From Haemaphysalis longicornis (taxonomy: Eukaryota; Arthropoda; Arachnida; Ixodida; Ixodidae), in the NCBI GenBank assembly GCA_013339765.2, contig CM023452.1, forward strand, positions 154,608,806-154,672,805: a stretch of 64,000 bases of DNA. The letters run 5' to 3'. A program made the translations under genes and the position numbers. Below are positions 10,512 to 20,109 of this stretch, piece by piece. Position 1 is the stretch's first letter. Every line of letters begins with the position of its first letter. The notes under the pieces are model-generated. The model had not been told where the DNA came from. It saw nothing but the letters and a program-made list of their open reading frames with translations, and did not search any database.

Positions 10512-12152
10512 GGGACACTGAAGTTATTTGTAAACATTGCGGGATTACTAGCGCAAATTGTAGTCCGGAGTCCATAGGCCATGTTTTGACCACTATGAGT
10601 GCTTTTACACGAATTTATTGAGTAGAAAACTCAATTCGAAAATGCTGTCCTCCTCTCTGCATCCTCGCCAATTTTCTGTGGCGTTTTCGTGTGACGTCAG
10701 GAGGAGATGACTTGGCTTGACCATTGACTGAGCTACTGCACGGCTCGCCGACCTTCCGGGTGAGTCAGTCGGCCCCGCGTTTAGTCCCCCGGCCGCCGAC
10801 GGGTCGTCGCAATTCGTTCGCTCAGTTGAAACGAAGCCACGACACATTTGTGAATGGAAGACTGTGCCTTTCTTTACTTTGTTAGTTTGTACCCTGTATC
10901 TAGCTCCAAGTACAGGTCGCTCCACAGAAGCACTGCACAAGCGCTCATGCGACGCTTCGCTGGCTGGTGCGTTAGTAGGAAACTTTAAGGCCACTTGAAG
11001 GCGGGAGAAGAGCCAGCGAAGTCAATATAGGTACTAAGGGAATAAAATCAACTGAAACGTTAACCATACAGCCTAAACCCAGGGAGCAGGAAGCATTTTT
11101 TTGTGGTGGGTGAACAAGCACAGCGGGCATTAGCACGACTACGCATCTGTGAACGCTTTCCCGTCTAAGAAATGCAATTGCTAGACGTGAGATATTGTGA
11201 AAATTTGGGGGACGCTTACTGCACGAGCGCTACACAACAAATAGTCACCTAAGCTGCTTGAAATACGAAAACTAAATAAAAAGTGTAAACTGGTTATACA
11301 TTATATAGCTCATATTTCGATGGTCGGCAGCGCTCTCCCGTGGCCGAGTGGTCTGAAGCGCTAAGATTGTTTTGAGAGTCGAAAGTTCAAGTCCCCGAGG
11401 GTACATTTCTTTTTTTTTTGTAAGTTGATTTTTCTCGTTTTCGGCCGATGTTTTCTATACTGAGTTCCCCATTTTCGAGTCGTAACAGTCTCTGCTCCAC
11501 GAGCGAGTTCGCAGAACGCGCGCAGACTGACACTGACGCGCTAGTGAGTTCTCGTTGGCGTGCTGTTGCCATAAGCACCGACTGCTTGCGGGCAGTGGGC
11601 ACAGGCCAGAATCTGCAGACCCTTGGCCTGGTGCAAACACGCCCTTTTACGATACAGGCATGAGTGAGGAAAGCTCCAAATATGGGGGAAAAGCGCATGG
11701 CATTTCAACGTTTGCGGTGACGCGGAGGGCGTTCATTCACTGCGTAGTCCTCGGCTAGGGACTGCTACGATTCCAAGCCGTCCTGGGAGGCTTATCTTTG
11801 GCATTTTACAGCCGACAACATGGCAGAAGTGCGGTATGACGATTACTGAGATATTGAGAATCCCCATTAAATAAAGTCGGATGTCAAGCATGTTGTTTTA
11901 CAGAACCGAAACCGAAACTTGTTTGAATTCTAATTGTGGGCATCGTCCAATCACGGTGCATCTCCTCCCGTCGTCACAGCGTTTAGTTGGTGCGGCCGCA
12001 GCAGACTGCGCATGCTAGTTTTTCTTCTTTCGAGCTTTATAAAATAATTACCGACTTGTCAACCGGATAAGTGATGAAAAGTGTGTTAGTTTGAGCCAGT
12101 CTACGCAGTGCAAGTAAAAACGGGAGCTTGACAAATTCACTTCAGTGTCCCT
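10512..12152. mobile_element. Possible TTAA-flanked element with GGGACACTGAAGT termini
   Basis: The left end reads GGGACACTGAAGTTATTTGT after TTAA at 10508-10511. The right end, read inward, gives AGGGACACTGAAGTGAATTT after TTAA at 12153-12156. About 20 bp correspond, with a one-base loss on the left. The 1.64 kb between encodes no recognisable transposase. It may be one long non-autonomous element or two separate ends of related elements. Confidence 0.55.
11334..11416 (+). other. tRNA-like sequence (degenerate) followed by a T run
   Basis: GTGGCCGAGTGGTCTGAAGC matches the box A region of class II tRNAs (serine/leucine type), and AAGTTCAAGTCCC resembles box B. A run of ten T at 11411-11420 follows and could act as a polymerase III terminator. 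The acceptor, anticodon and T stems do not pair properly, so I do not call a working tRNA. A tRNA pseudogene or SINE head is more likely. Confidence 0.35.
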
Positions 12153-12156
12153 TTAA

Positions 12157-12980
12157 ACTTTAAACGAATGTCACGTAGGTTAAATGGTGAGTAATCATTG
12201 TCACATTCATGAAGAGATACGGGCTCTAAACAATATTTCTCAACCAAAAATTGACATTCGAGTGCAAGGATTCCAAAGAGGAAGCCCGAAAGTAAATATT
12301 TAAAAAAAAAAAACTTGGGTGGACGTCATCTGTAGGCCATGTGCTCGAAGAAATGTTACAACAGCGGAACTTTACTATTATAATAAATGATAAATTACAT
12401 TCGAGAACTGCTGAAAGGATTCAAACCGGTTATTTACCAAATGCCTTAAACACGATATCCTAATGTTGCTTGTTGTCGTAGTACGCAATGCCGCTGTATT
12501 GCAGGACTATTTAAAGTTTCCTTCCGTGCGTCAACACTGACGCCGAGGCATCCTCCAACCAAGCTAATGAGGACCCATAGGCAATTATTACACATTACAC
12601 CCGTAGAGATGGACGAAGCAGGATACTTGAAACAAATATTTTTGGGTGTTAAAAATACCCACAATTAAGTATTTCTCTGACAACAGTGGCCGCGATGAAC
12701 ATGTCACCACATTTCTTAAGCACTGCCCTTACTATTGCTGCCTGCAGTGAGCGACGGAAGGCCATGGGTGGATAGCGGTGTTTTAACAGCGGAGCTGTTG
12801 AGGGGCTCGCAACGTCCGGTGTTGTCTGTCACGCCAGGCGGAATGGCCCCGCTGGGCGCATGTGGGTCTGCGAGCGGTTGCTCCATCTGTGCGCGACACT
12901 CCTGATCATGTTCCCCTTCTGTTCCCAGAGCCGCCTACCGACGACGAAACCACCTCGTGGCGGTTGCAGTTGCGAGTTGT
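12157..12980. other. Intergenic, no feature
   Basis: About 820 bp with an A-rich tract near 12299-12313. No gene or repeat recognised. Confidence 0.5.
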
Positions 12981-13290
12981 TGGAACGACATAGTGTTGCT
13001 AGCGGATAATGCGAAAGACCTGCAGAAGGTGGCCGACATTTGCGGTAATGTAGCAACGTACCTAGGCCTAAAGTTTAACCCACAGAAATCAAAAGTCATA
13101 GTGTTTAACGAGAAAGCTAATGCAGCACCGGTTAGAATTCAACAGGAAGCATATACACCATCAGTAAATCAGTATAAATACTTGCAGATCTAGCTTAAGG
13201 AAAAAAAAGGCTACCTCAATGCCCATGGAGAACACCTCAAACTGAAAGGGAGACAAAATGCAGCAATAACAAAACACCGAGCACTTTGGA
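12981..13290 (+). pseudogene. LINE reverse transcriptase fragment
   Basis: The plus-strand frame contains WNDIVLLADNAKDLQKVAD, then a block ending LGLKFNPQKSKVIVFN, then NQYKYLQI. These are the catalytic-loop strand (normally YADDIVLL, here with YAD replaced), the following helix, and the YKYLG-like segment of a LINE reverse transcriptase. Everything upstream and downstream is missing, apart from a weak continuation (HLKLKGRQNAA) to about 13290. It ends where the hairpin element at 13300 begins. It is a dead fragment, probably R1/I-like or Jockey-like. Confidence 0.7.
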
Positions 13291-13299
13291 ATACGCGGA

Positions 13300-13409
13300 G
13301 GAAAGTTTGACATTCACGTCAATGCAGCCGTACGGCTACAAAGCCGTACGGCTGTACGGCTGTACTGCTGCAGCCGTACGGCGGCATTAATGGGAATGTC
13401 AAACTTTCC
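13300..13409. repeat. Inverted-repeat hairpin with internal GCCGTACGGC palindromes
   Basis: Perfect 16-bp arms, GGAAAGTTTGACATTC at 13300-13315 and its complement at 13394-13409, enclose at least three copies of the palindrome GCCGTACGGC (13327, 13343, 13373). It is non-coding. It lies directly at the broken end of a LINE fragment. Confidence 0.75.
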
Positions 13410-14065
13410 GTTGCAGAAACTGACTCCACCTTGGGGATTTCCCCTAAATCTGGTCGATTAAATTTGGAATTCATAAGTACCAGGTAGGACGAGGCGTTTG
13501 GAAAGGGGTAATGGTGCCGTACTTATTGTATCCCCAGAGTGAAAAAGATCAAGATAAAGGTAAAGTGTATTTGTCCATTTATACATTGATAACATGAAAA
13601 GGGCTGAGGAAAAAAGCTGCCAAAGCAGCTTGACGGGCCCACCACCCCCTTGGGTACATGGCAGCAATGGGCAATTATACAGAAACGTAGTTGCATGCAA
13701 CTGTAGCAGCCTTGCTACGCACACGCACACATACAAAATGATATAGTTTGCGGGCACATCGCCGAAGTACATTGCAGCACGAAAATAAAGAAAAAAAGGG
13801 GGTACAAAAATATGCGCAAGAGCTGGCTGATAATAGAGGTCACTTATATGAAAAAAATAAGAAACAGCCGTAGACACACTTATCTTTGCACTGAGCAGCC
13901 TGTGTCAGGCCCATTCTGTCACAGCATGATTTAAAGTGCAACACTTACAATTTGCAGACCATAACAACAACTAAAACAACAATTCGTACATGTATAAGCG
14001 GTAAATACGAGAAGAAAAACACACCAAATGATAAGTACTAACAATGGCATGTATTCTAAACTCTC

Positions 14066-15985
14066 CTAAGAACTGTATTTCCGATCAACATTTTGTGCAT
14101 GAAATTTATTTAAAAGACGCGGCAACATGTTAGATACACTTTGGAAACCGTAACCCGTACGACAAGTAGGCACCTGAAAGTGTTCCGGATTTCGACTGGC
14201 ATAATAAAGTTCATTCACACATAGGCCGGCAAGTGTTCGTACATTATCAAACCCCTTTGTTATCTCATTTGTGTACGCGTCGATGAGCCTCACATGGTAC
14301 ATGTCAAATATCTTTGTAATGTTATGCATTTCAAATAAGTGTGCCGTGTGCGCCATATAACCAAGGTTGTGAAATGAGCGGAGCACTCGTTTCTGCAAAA
14401 CAAAAATTCTGTGCTTATTTACCATAGTTGTTCCCTACACTAAGTGAGCATAGTTCAGGTGAGACATGAATAAGGAATTATATAACAGCATTTTAACTTT
14501 ATTCAGTAGTAAGTAGTGGTGCCGGCTAATGATTCCTGCAATTTTTGAAAGCTTGCAAACTTCATTAACATGTTCTTCCCAGGTTAATCGGCTATTGAAG
14601 ATTACACCCAACACTTTAATTTTTTTCCACTTCTATGGTGTCACCACCTCACCGTAATAAGTAGGAATCACACCTGGTTTGTTTCGTGGTCGAAAAAACA
14701 GTGCTTTTGATTTTTTTTGCATTTATTTTTAGCTTGTTAATTTCAGACCAATGTTGCACTTTTTTTACTGTGATGTCGGCTTCTTTAGTGGCATCCTCAA
14801 TAGAATTGGAAGAAAACAACAAAGCGACGTCATCTGCGTATAATATACATTTCGAATTGGTACCATGATCTACAATATCATTAATATACAACTTAAACAT
14901 AAGCGGCCCTAAAATACTGCGTTGCGGCACGCCTGTAAGAATTCGTTTAACTGATGAATGGTGTTTTTCAATGCAAACATATTGTGTGCGATGAGAGAGA
15001 TATGATGCATGAAGGCTTCGAACTGAACCCCTGAAACCGTGTTTTTTCTAGTTTATATAGAAGTCGACTATCATTAATGGCTTCAAATAGTATCAAAGTC
15101 AATGAAGACACCCAATGCAACTTTCGTTTCTTCGAAACATCGCAAAATGTATTCTTTTAGGTTTAGAAGAGCTACCTCTGTAGATTTGTGTTAAGCGAAA
15201 CCGAATTGGGTGTTTGCAATTAAGTTATGTTCTTCACAGAAAGAATTCAGTCGAATTTGTATTACCTTTTCAAGACTATTTGAAAATACCGGGAGGACTG
15301 AAACTGGCCTGTAATTTTACGGGAGTTTCCGGTCCAATTTCTTAAACAAAGCTGTAACTTTAGCTTTCAGCAATCGAGAAGGAAATACGCCCGATTCAAA
15401 GCACAGATTAAAGATGCATGTGAGTACGGGAGCTAGAATATCAATAGCGTGTTTTACAGGCCTTATCTGTAAGTCATCCGCGTCACGGGAGCTGCTGTTT
15501 TTCATCGTTATAAAAGCGGAAACAACCTCGGGACACGTAACCGGAGCCATATACATAGAATGCAACTTAGAAAAAGGAAAAACACACGTCGTGTTCAGGG
15601 CAATTGGCATATCACTTTGCGCTTTTCTGTCGATAACATAATCGGTAATGACATCAGACATTTCCGTCCCTACAATACTTCGGCCACCAATAATTATCTC
15701 GTCATGAGCAGAACAAAGCTTGGGGTGGATGACAAAGTTAATTTTTTTCCATAGTTTTTTGAGTTGCTGTGACATGTTATCGTATGATTCGAACATGTTA
15801 TAGTAGTACGAATCTCGTGCCTGTCGTGTGTCTTTGTAGAGTTTATTTCTGTAGGCTTTGAATTTAGCGCATAATTGAAAATCACCTGATTGAAGGAACA
15901 ACCGATACATCCCGTCTTTAATTTGTATTTTCCGCAGTAGTCTTGGCGTAACCCACTCCTTACGAGCCTTCTTACGAGCCTTCAC
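14066..15985 (-). pseudogene. LINE copy D reverse transcriptase, broken
   Basis: Starts with the pre-RT linker (KEWVTPRLLRKIQIKDGMY near 15950), which is open for 222 codons to about 15317. It covers a block with SSSRDADDLQIRPVKH, where the expected ..GxDxI.. is weakened, and VLTCIFNLCFESGVFPSRL. After a poorly conserved stretch the frame resumes with QRSILGPLMFKLYINDIV and CILYADDVALLF (YADD intact, near 14835). It continues to a C-terminal block LQKRVLRSFHNLGYMAHT near 14390. Stops and frame changes separate these parts. The protein would be the element's replication enzyme, but this copy cannot make it. Confidence 0.8.
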
Positions 15986-15995
15986 TCCTTACGAG

Positions 15996-16340
15996 GTTTC
16001 TTGTTTGAAAAAACGTACAATTGTACCTCGCTCTTTTCCTGGTTTGGCTGGAAGTCGATGCATAGATACCACTTAGTAAGCCTGTAATGTGGGGACACCT
16101 AGCTTTGTCACAATCTCATTTAGTTCCGAAAGCAAATTCTGGTTTTCAGTTTCCTGAAAGCCGTACATTTCTAGGTTTTGTTTGCGACTGCACCAGTCAA
16201 GCTCATTAACATCAGATTGTAGCTGCGCCACTTGCGCCAGATGTGTCAGCTTTTTAAACAGCGGCAAGGCGTTTTTTGACAGCCTTCAGTTCTGCGTCTT
16301 GCTTAGTAAGGTGTGCCATGACGTCATCATACTTTTTAGA
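15996..16340 (-). pseudogene. LINE copy D ORF1 remains (coiled coil)
   Basis: The frame contains LQSDVNELDWCSRKQNLEMY and GFQETENQNLLSELNEIVT, the pattern of LINE ORF1 proteins in which a coiled coil leads into an RNA-binding fold (compare R-x-N-N-L-x-I-x-G). Further 5' coding sequence follows up to the LTR insertion at 16400, with one frame change. A C-terminal piece (KERGTIVRFF) reaches 16000, where the deletion that removed the endonuclease begins. Confidence 0.65.
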
Positions 16341-16400
16341 TGTTTTTTAGTGTTAGATGTTTCGTCATGTGTGAGTTTCGTCTCCCTCTCCGTTTGAGGT

Positions 16401-16868
16401 TGTGGGGACCGGGGCTCTTAAAGCGACCTAGCTCGCACTGGAGCCTCGTCCGCAAACCGGTCACGTAAAGGGCTCGGCTGCGCCCTCGCTCTCACGGGCA
16501 AAACCGGCTTCTCAGGAGTTCCGCGCGGGCTGGTCTGGGGCGAAAGACGGAAGAAGGCTCTCTTTGGATACCAGCCATCCTCAGGAGCGGCCGTAGGTAC
16601 GTGTTGTTCTTTTTTGCCCTTCCTTTGTTCGCCTTCGCACATGTTTCTCCCGTCCTGACTAAGGTGGGCTTGGCGGTGATTGAGCGACGCGCCCGACGTC
16701 CTTGCTGCGGTGCAATAAACGTGAATGTCGGGGATTTTTGTTTCTTGTGTGTTCCTTTTTGTTCGCTGTCACGACGCCAATAGGCGGTCCGTGGCGGTGT
16801 GCAGTGGAGCTAGCCTCGCGCCCGAGGCTCGAGTGCGAGCTAGGTCGCTGTAAGAACCCTGGCCCCCA
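16401..16868 (+). repeat. 5' LTR
   Basis: 468 bp from TGTGGGGACC to GGCCCCCA. The last 290 bp or so match the 3' copy, sharing blocks such as TTTCTCCCGTCCTGA, GCGGTGCAATAAACGT and GCAGTGGAGCTAGCCT. AATAAA at 16712 could serve as the polyadenylation signal. Confidence 0.75.
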
Positions 16869-16874
16869 CTTTTA

Positions 16875-16892
16875 TGGTGCCCAACGTGGGGC
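16875..16892 (+). promoter_or_regulatory. Primer binding site, tRNA-Lys type
   Basis: TGGTGCCCAACGTGGGGC lies six bases after the LTR end. It is one base from the common tRNA-Lys complement TGGCGCCCAACGTGGGGC, where minus-strand DNA synthesis would start. Confidence 0.7.
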
Positions 16893-17039
16893 TCGTCTTC
16901 AATTAAATTCGAGGTTCGCTAGCTCCGAGAAGTTGCTGGATTTGATGCTGTTGGCCGACGTTTATGGTCGGGCCCGGTAGGTCCCGCGATGCTCTGCATT
17001 AACAGTGGTCTCCGCAGCCGCAGGAGCGGCTCGGGTCCC

Positions 17040-18262
17040 GCTTCTCCATGGCCCCTACGCAACCGCGGAGGCGGCTTGCGCGGCAACGAGAATTCCGCGA
17101 GCGCTCTACGCCGGGCGTTGAACCCCCATGCGCCGGGCTTACGCGGGTGCTGAAGCCCCATACGGCGCGCCTCTCGTGCAAGTCGGCACGCAGGCCCCCG
17201 TAAGTGAAGGAATGTCTATGGATGCAGCTTCCGTCACGAACGCTCTCGCAAGCGCCATGCAGCAAGTGCTGCAGGCGGCACGCTTACCCACTCCCAGGGT
17301 GAAGCTACCGATGCCGCCGTATAGTGGTTACAGTGTTGAAATGAGCGCCAACGCTTTCCTGAGGGCTCTGAGCCATTACGAGCAGGCGACCGGTATCAGC
17401 TAGAGCGAGATGCTGCGCAGAGTCCTGCCCACAGCCCTATTCGACCATGTCGCCCGGTGGTATCGAATGATAGGGCATACAGCGCACACAATAGACGACT
17501 TCTGAACGATTTTCAGGGAAAACGTCCTGCCCTAGACTACCTCCCGCGGATGCGCAGGGACTTGGAATTGCGCACCCAAGCCCTGGACGAATCGATGATC
17601 GAGTATGTCCGTGCGATGCAGGAGCTTTACGAATACGCCGACCCACATGCCCCGAACTCGGAGCGGGTCGATCGGGTCGTCAGGCAATGCCCAGTATTTG
17701 CCCTGTACTTCACAAACTGCAGGTGCAGAAATCTCAACGAGCCGGCGGCCGAAGCACGCAGTGTGCAAGCAGCAATTGCGGCTGCACGCGCGCGTCGGCC
17801 ACCGTCGCTTCTGGGGGCAACACTGGAACCAAGCTGTGCTTAGCGCGGTGTTACAGGCAGGGGACGAACCGAGGACGGCTCTGCGTTGATACCCAGCCAG
17901 CATGAAATGCTGGATCTCGGGGACCGAGAGCTATACCCCTACGCGTAGTGGTTGCGCTACGCGAGGCGATACGGCCGGAGGTCCTGCCAGCCCCGCGCGC
18001 GGACGGAGAACGTGATCGGACGGAGAACGCGCGCCCAATTGGGCTTCCCTACACGGGATCGCCGCTGCCGCAGTTGCCTGCACCTGCTCAAAACTCGCCC
18101 CCGGATAACCGGATGCGGCCAGCTGGACGTGGAGCGCACGAGCAGCCTCGAACGGCGCACCAAGCAGCAAGGAATTATTTTCGCTCTTTCAACTGTAGCT
18201 CAGTTGGCCATATGATGCGAATCTGCCCAGGTGGGCAGGGAAACGCATCGGGCCGCCGGTGA
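17040..18262 (+). pseudogene. LTR element gag, broken, with degenerate zinc knuckle
   Basis: Plus-strand frames give a capsid-like region: LPMPPYSGYSVEMSANAFLR, then RDLELRTQALDESMIEYVRA, then MQELYEYADPHAPNSERVDR. Together they resemble a retrotransposon gag helical bundle. Near 18180-18235 a knuckle reads FNCSSVGHMMRIC, where the first cysteine of C-x2-C-x4-H-x4-C is lost. At least three frame changes and a TAG near 17401 break the gene. Its product would have packaged the element RNA. The start is not defined because of the decay. No env-like frame exists. Confidence 0.7.
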
Positions 18263-18374
18263 ATTCGCTGGTGGATGATTAATGCGCCCGAGAGACAAAC
18301 ATTACCGCGCCCGCCGCATTCAGAGTTGGAGTTTCGAGGAGCGCGCCTGGGCCCTTTCTCGACCTCGCAGTTGC

Positions 18375-18660
18375 GGGGCGCAGTTTTAAGGCACTACTGG
18401 AGACCGGGGCAACCGGGGCAAGCACTTCACTGATTGGGGTCGAGGTCGTTTTCCATCTCGAGCGCAAAGCCGTTCGGCGGCACGCGCCGAAGTTGCCGCT
18501 CCAGCTTGCGTGTGATGATGTTACGTCAGGCGGTGACGTACGCCTCTTCGTGCGTTGAAGTCAGCGTGTACGCCGAATCCGCTTCGTCCACTTGCCCGGA
18601 CTCACTGTCCCAGTCATTCTGGGGAGAGGCTTTATGTCCAAGGTTGGACTGGTCGTAAAC
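18375..18660 (+). pseudogene. LTR element aspartic protease fragment
   Basis: Near 18388-18440 the plus strand encodes ALLETGATGASTSLIG, the active-site loop of a retroelement protease (normally DTGA, here ETGA, so the catalytic aspartate is changed). After a frame change, the end of the domain reads VPVILGRGFMSKVGL near 18610, where ILGxDF is expected. Directly after it the sequence runs into the truncated 3' LTR without pol. The protease would have processed the gag polyprotein. Confidence 0.6.
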
Positions 18661-18984
18661 ATCGGCAACGGAGTCTATCGGGAGAGCCCGTTTACGCCGC
18701 TAAAGCCGTTTGTCGAGCCGCCGCCCGGAGCTAGGCCACTTTGCGGGCGCGCCGCCGAAACGTCCTCCGCGCCCATGGAAGCAGAAGCTTCAGGCGCAGC
18801 CGGTATCCAGCGCGCGCAGCAACCTCTGAGCTGGGTTGTTGATGCTGCCGCGGCTGATTTGTCCTGCGCGGCTAGCTCTCCAGCCCGAAATCGCGGCGAG
18901 GACTTACGCCCGCTCCTAGGAGGTGCTCGGGAGCTGACAGTGGCGCAGCGTGACCGCGCCGTGGACATCTGCAACGAAGGCTAT

Positions 18985-19273
18985 CGGGAGCGGCCGCAGG
19001 TACGTGGTGCTCCTTTTTGGCTTTCCCTTTTTGGCCCTCGGGCCTGTTTCTCCCGTCCTGATCCAGGTGGTCTTGGCGGTGGCAGTGCGACGCGCCCGAC
19101 GTTCCTTATTGCGGTGCAATAAACGTCGGTGTTGGCGATTTCTGTGTCTTGTGTGTTCCCTGCTGTTCGCTGCCGCTACGCCCATTGGCGGTACGTGGCG
19201 GCGTGCAGTGGAGCTAGCCTTGAGGTCGAGGCTCGAGTGCGAGCTAGGTCGCTGTAAGACCCTGGTCCCCACA
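18985..19273 (+). repeat. 3' LTR, truncated at its 5' side
   Basis: Matches the 5' LTR from GGAGCGGCCG onward to the terminal CCCCACA, but lacks roughly the first 180 bp of the LTR. The sequence before 18985 (for example GACATCTGCAACGAAGG) has no counterpart in the 5' LTR. Confidence 0.7.
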
Positions 19274-19330
19274 AGGTGTTCTTCGATATAAAGAACCCGC
19301 AGGAACCACAAGCCTAACCAGCCCAGCCAT
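19274..19330 (-). pseudogene. LINE copy D, start of ORF1
   Basis: A minus-strand ATG at 19330-19328 opens MAGLVRLVVPAGSLYRRTP. If the LTR element and one copy of AGGT are taken out, the frame carries on into the sequence below 16397 for about 25 more codons before a frame change. This shows that the LTR element landed in LINE ORF1. Confidence 0.6.
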
Positions 19331-19780
19331 TGGGATTAAATTTGAAAAAAAAAGGAAATTATTCGCCAGGCAGGGGACAAAGATTGTTGGTATAGCTAAA
19401 GACGTCCTTCTGCAACATCGGACCCTAAGTTACTAACGGGAAAAGCTCTAAATACGTCCAGCGCTACGTCAGAAACGCGTCAGAAATACGACGACGAGCC
19501 GGGTGACATAAGTAACATCGCTTAAATTTGAATAATTTTACAACCCCTGGTCGCACACAAATGTACAATCCTTTGCTGCAGCCGTCCGAGCAAAGCATCC
19601 CTTGATATGTAATCGGTTTTTGTGTTGAAAATAGGGAAATAGAGTATTTGCACCATCGTCGTGGTCCCAATGTTTCTGGCCTCTATAGCACAGGGTTGCC
19701 TAACTTTTGTGCATCGCTGCCAAAGGGTCACCGTTGTTGGCAGAGCGCAGGATAAACAGTTTTTCGGCTTAGAATATTAT
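19331..19780. other. Intergenic or LINE copy D 5' UTR
   Basis: 450 bp with an A9 run near 19345. No gene is seen. The first part may be the 5' UTR of LINE copy D. Confidence 0.45.
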
Positions 19781-20022
19781 TGTGACGTGACAACAAAGGG
19801 GGTGTATTTACAGATGGTATTTACAAAAATAAAGGGGATAGTGAAGACAGACAAGGCAGCTGCGACATTTGAGGTGCGGCTCGCATACCAACACCAGCGA
19901 GTGTCTTCATCTTCACTACTGCAGCCTATGGATTCACTTATCCCAGAGGGTGCATACCCGCAGAGAGGGGTTGGCCACTGGTTCTGTTTATAGCAAATAG
20001 CCAAGGAAACGAGCCCGTGACA
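19781..20022 (-). repeat. 3' LTR of the minus-strand gypsy element
   Basis: 242 bp, TGTGACGTGACAAC to CCCGTGACA on the plus strand. It shares AAGACAGACAAGGCAGCTGC, CACCAGCGAG and CGTCTTC/GTGTCTTC blocks with the other LTR but is about 50 bp longer. Confidence 0.8.
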
Positions 20023-20109
20023 TGACCCCCGGTGGTAGAAGCAACGTCACAGTGCTGAAGACAACAGAAGTTGGGGGCTGAACTTTATCGCGGAAGAAGT
20101 AGGGCTTCA

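Larger units (their letters stand above)
13540..16400 (-). mobile_element. LINE (copy D), minus strand, endonuclease deleted
   Basis: This is a minus-strand LINE whose 3' part lies here and whose ORF1 start lies at 19274-19330, on the far side of an LTR element. The order from its 5' side is: ORF1 coiled-coil remains (16340-15996), a jump straight into the linker before the reverse transcriptase (15985), the reverse transcriptase (about 15500-14550), and the C-terminal region (14425-14066). The endonuclease is absent. The join lies in a cluster of three TTACGAG repeats at 15960, 15972 and 15989. The 3' end is near 13540. It is CR1/Jockey-like by motif style. Confidence 0.8.
16401..19273 (+). 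mobile_element. LTR retrotransposon with gag and protease only, inserted in LINE ORF1
   Basis: Plus-strand LTR element. The 5' LTR (16401-16868) begins TGTGGGGACC, and the 3' LTR ends GGTCCCCACA at 19273. The flanks carry the same four bases, AGGT (16397-16400 and 19274-19277). A primer binding site TGGTGCCCAACGTGGGGC at 16875-16892 is close to the complement of tRNA-Lys. The body holds a decayed gag with a zinc knuckle and part of an aspartic protease. There is no reverse transcriptase, RNase H or integrase. It would need help from another element. The pol region was deleted or was never present. Confidence 0.8.

Noticed and set aside
11334..11420. Functional tRNA-Ser or tRNA-Leu gene
   Set aside because: Box A and B look right, but acceptor, anticodon and T stems do not pair. 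A degenerate relative is likelier.
18592..19122. 176-codon plus-strand frame as an additional host gene
   Set aside because: Its start is the end of the LTR-element protease, and it runs into the 3' LTR. Part of the element.
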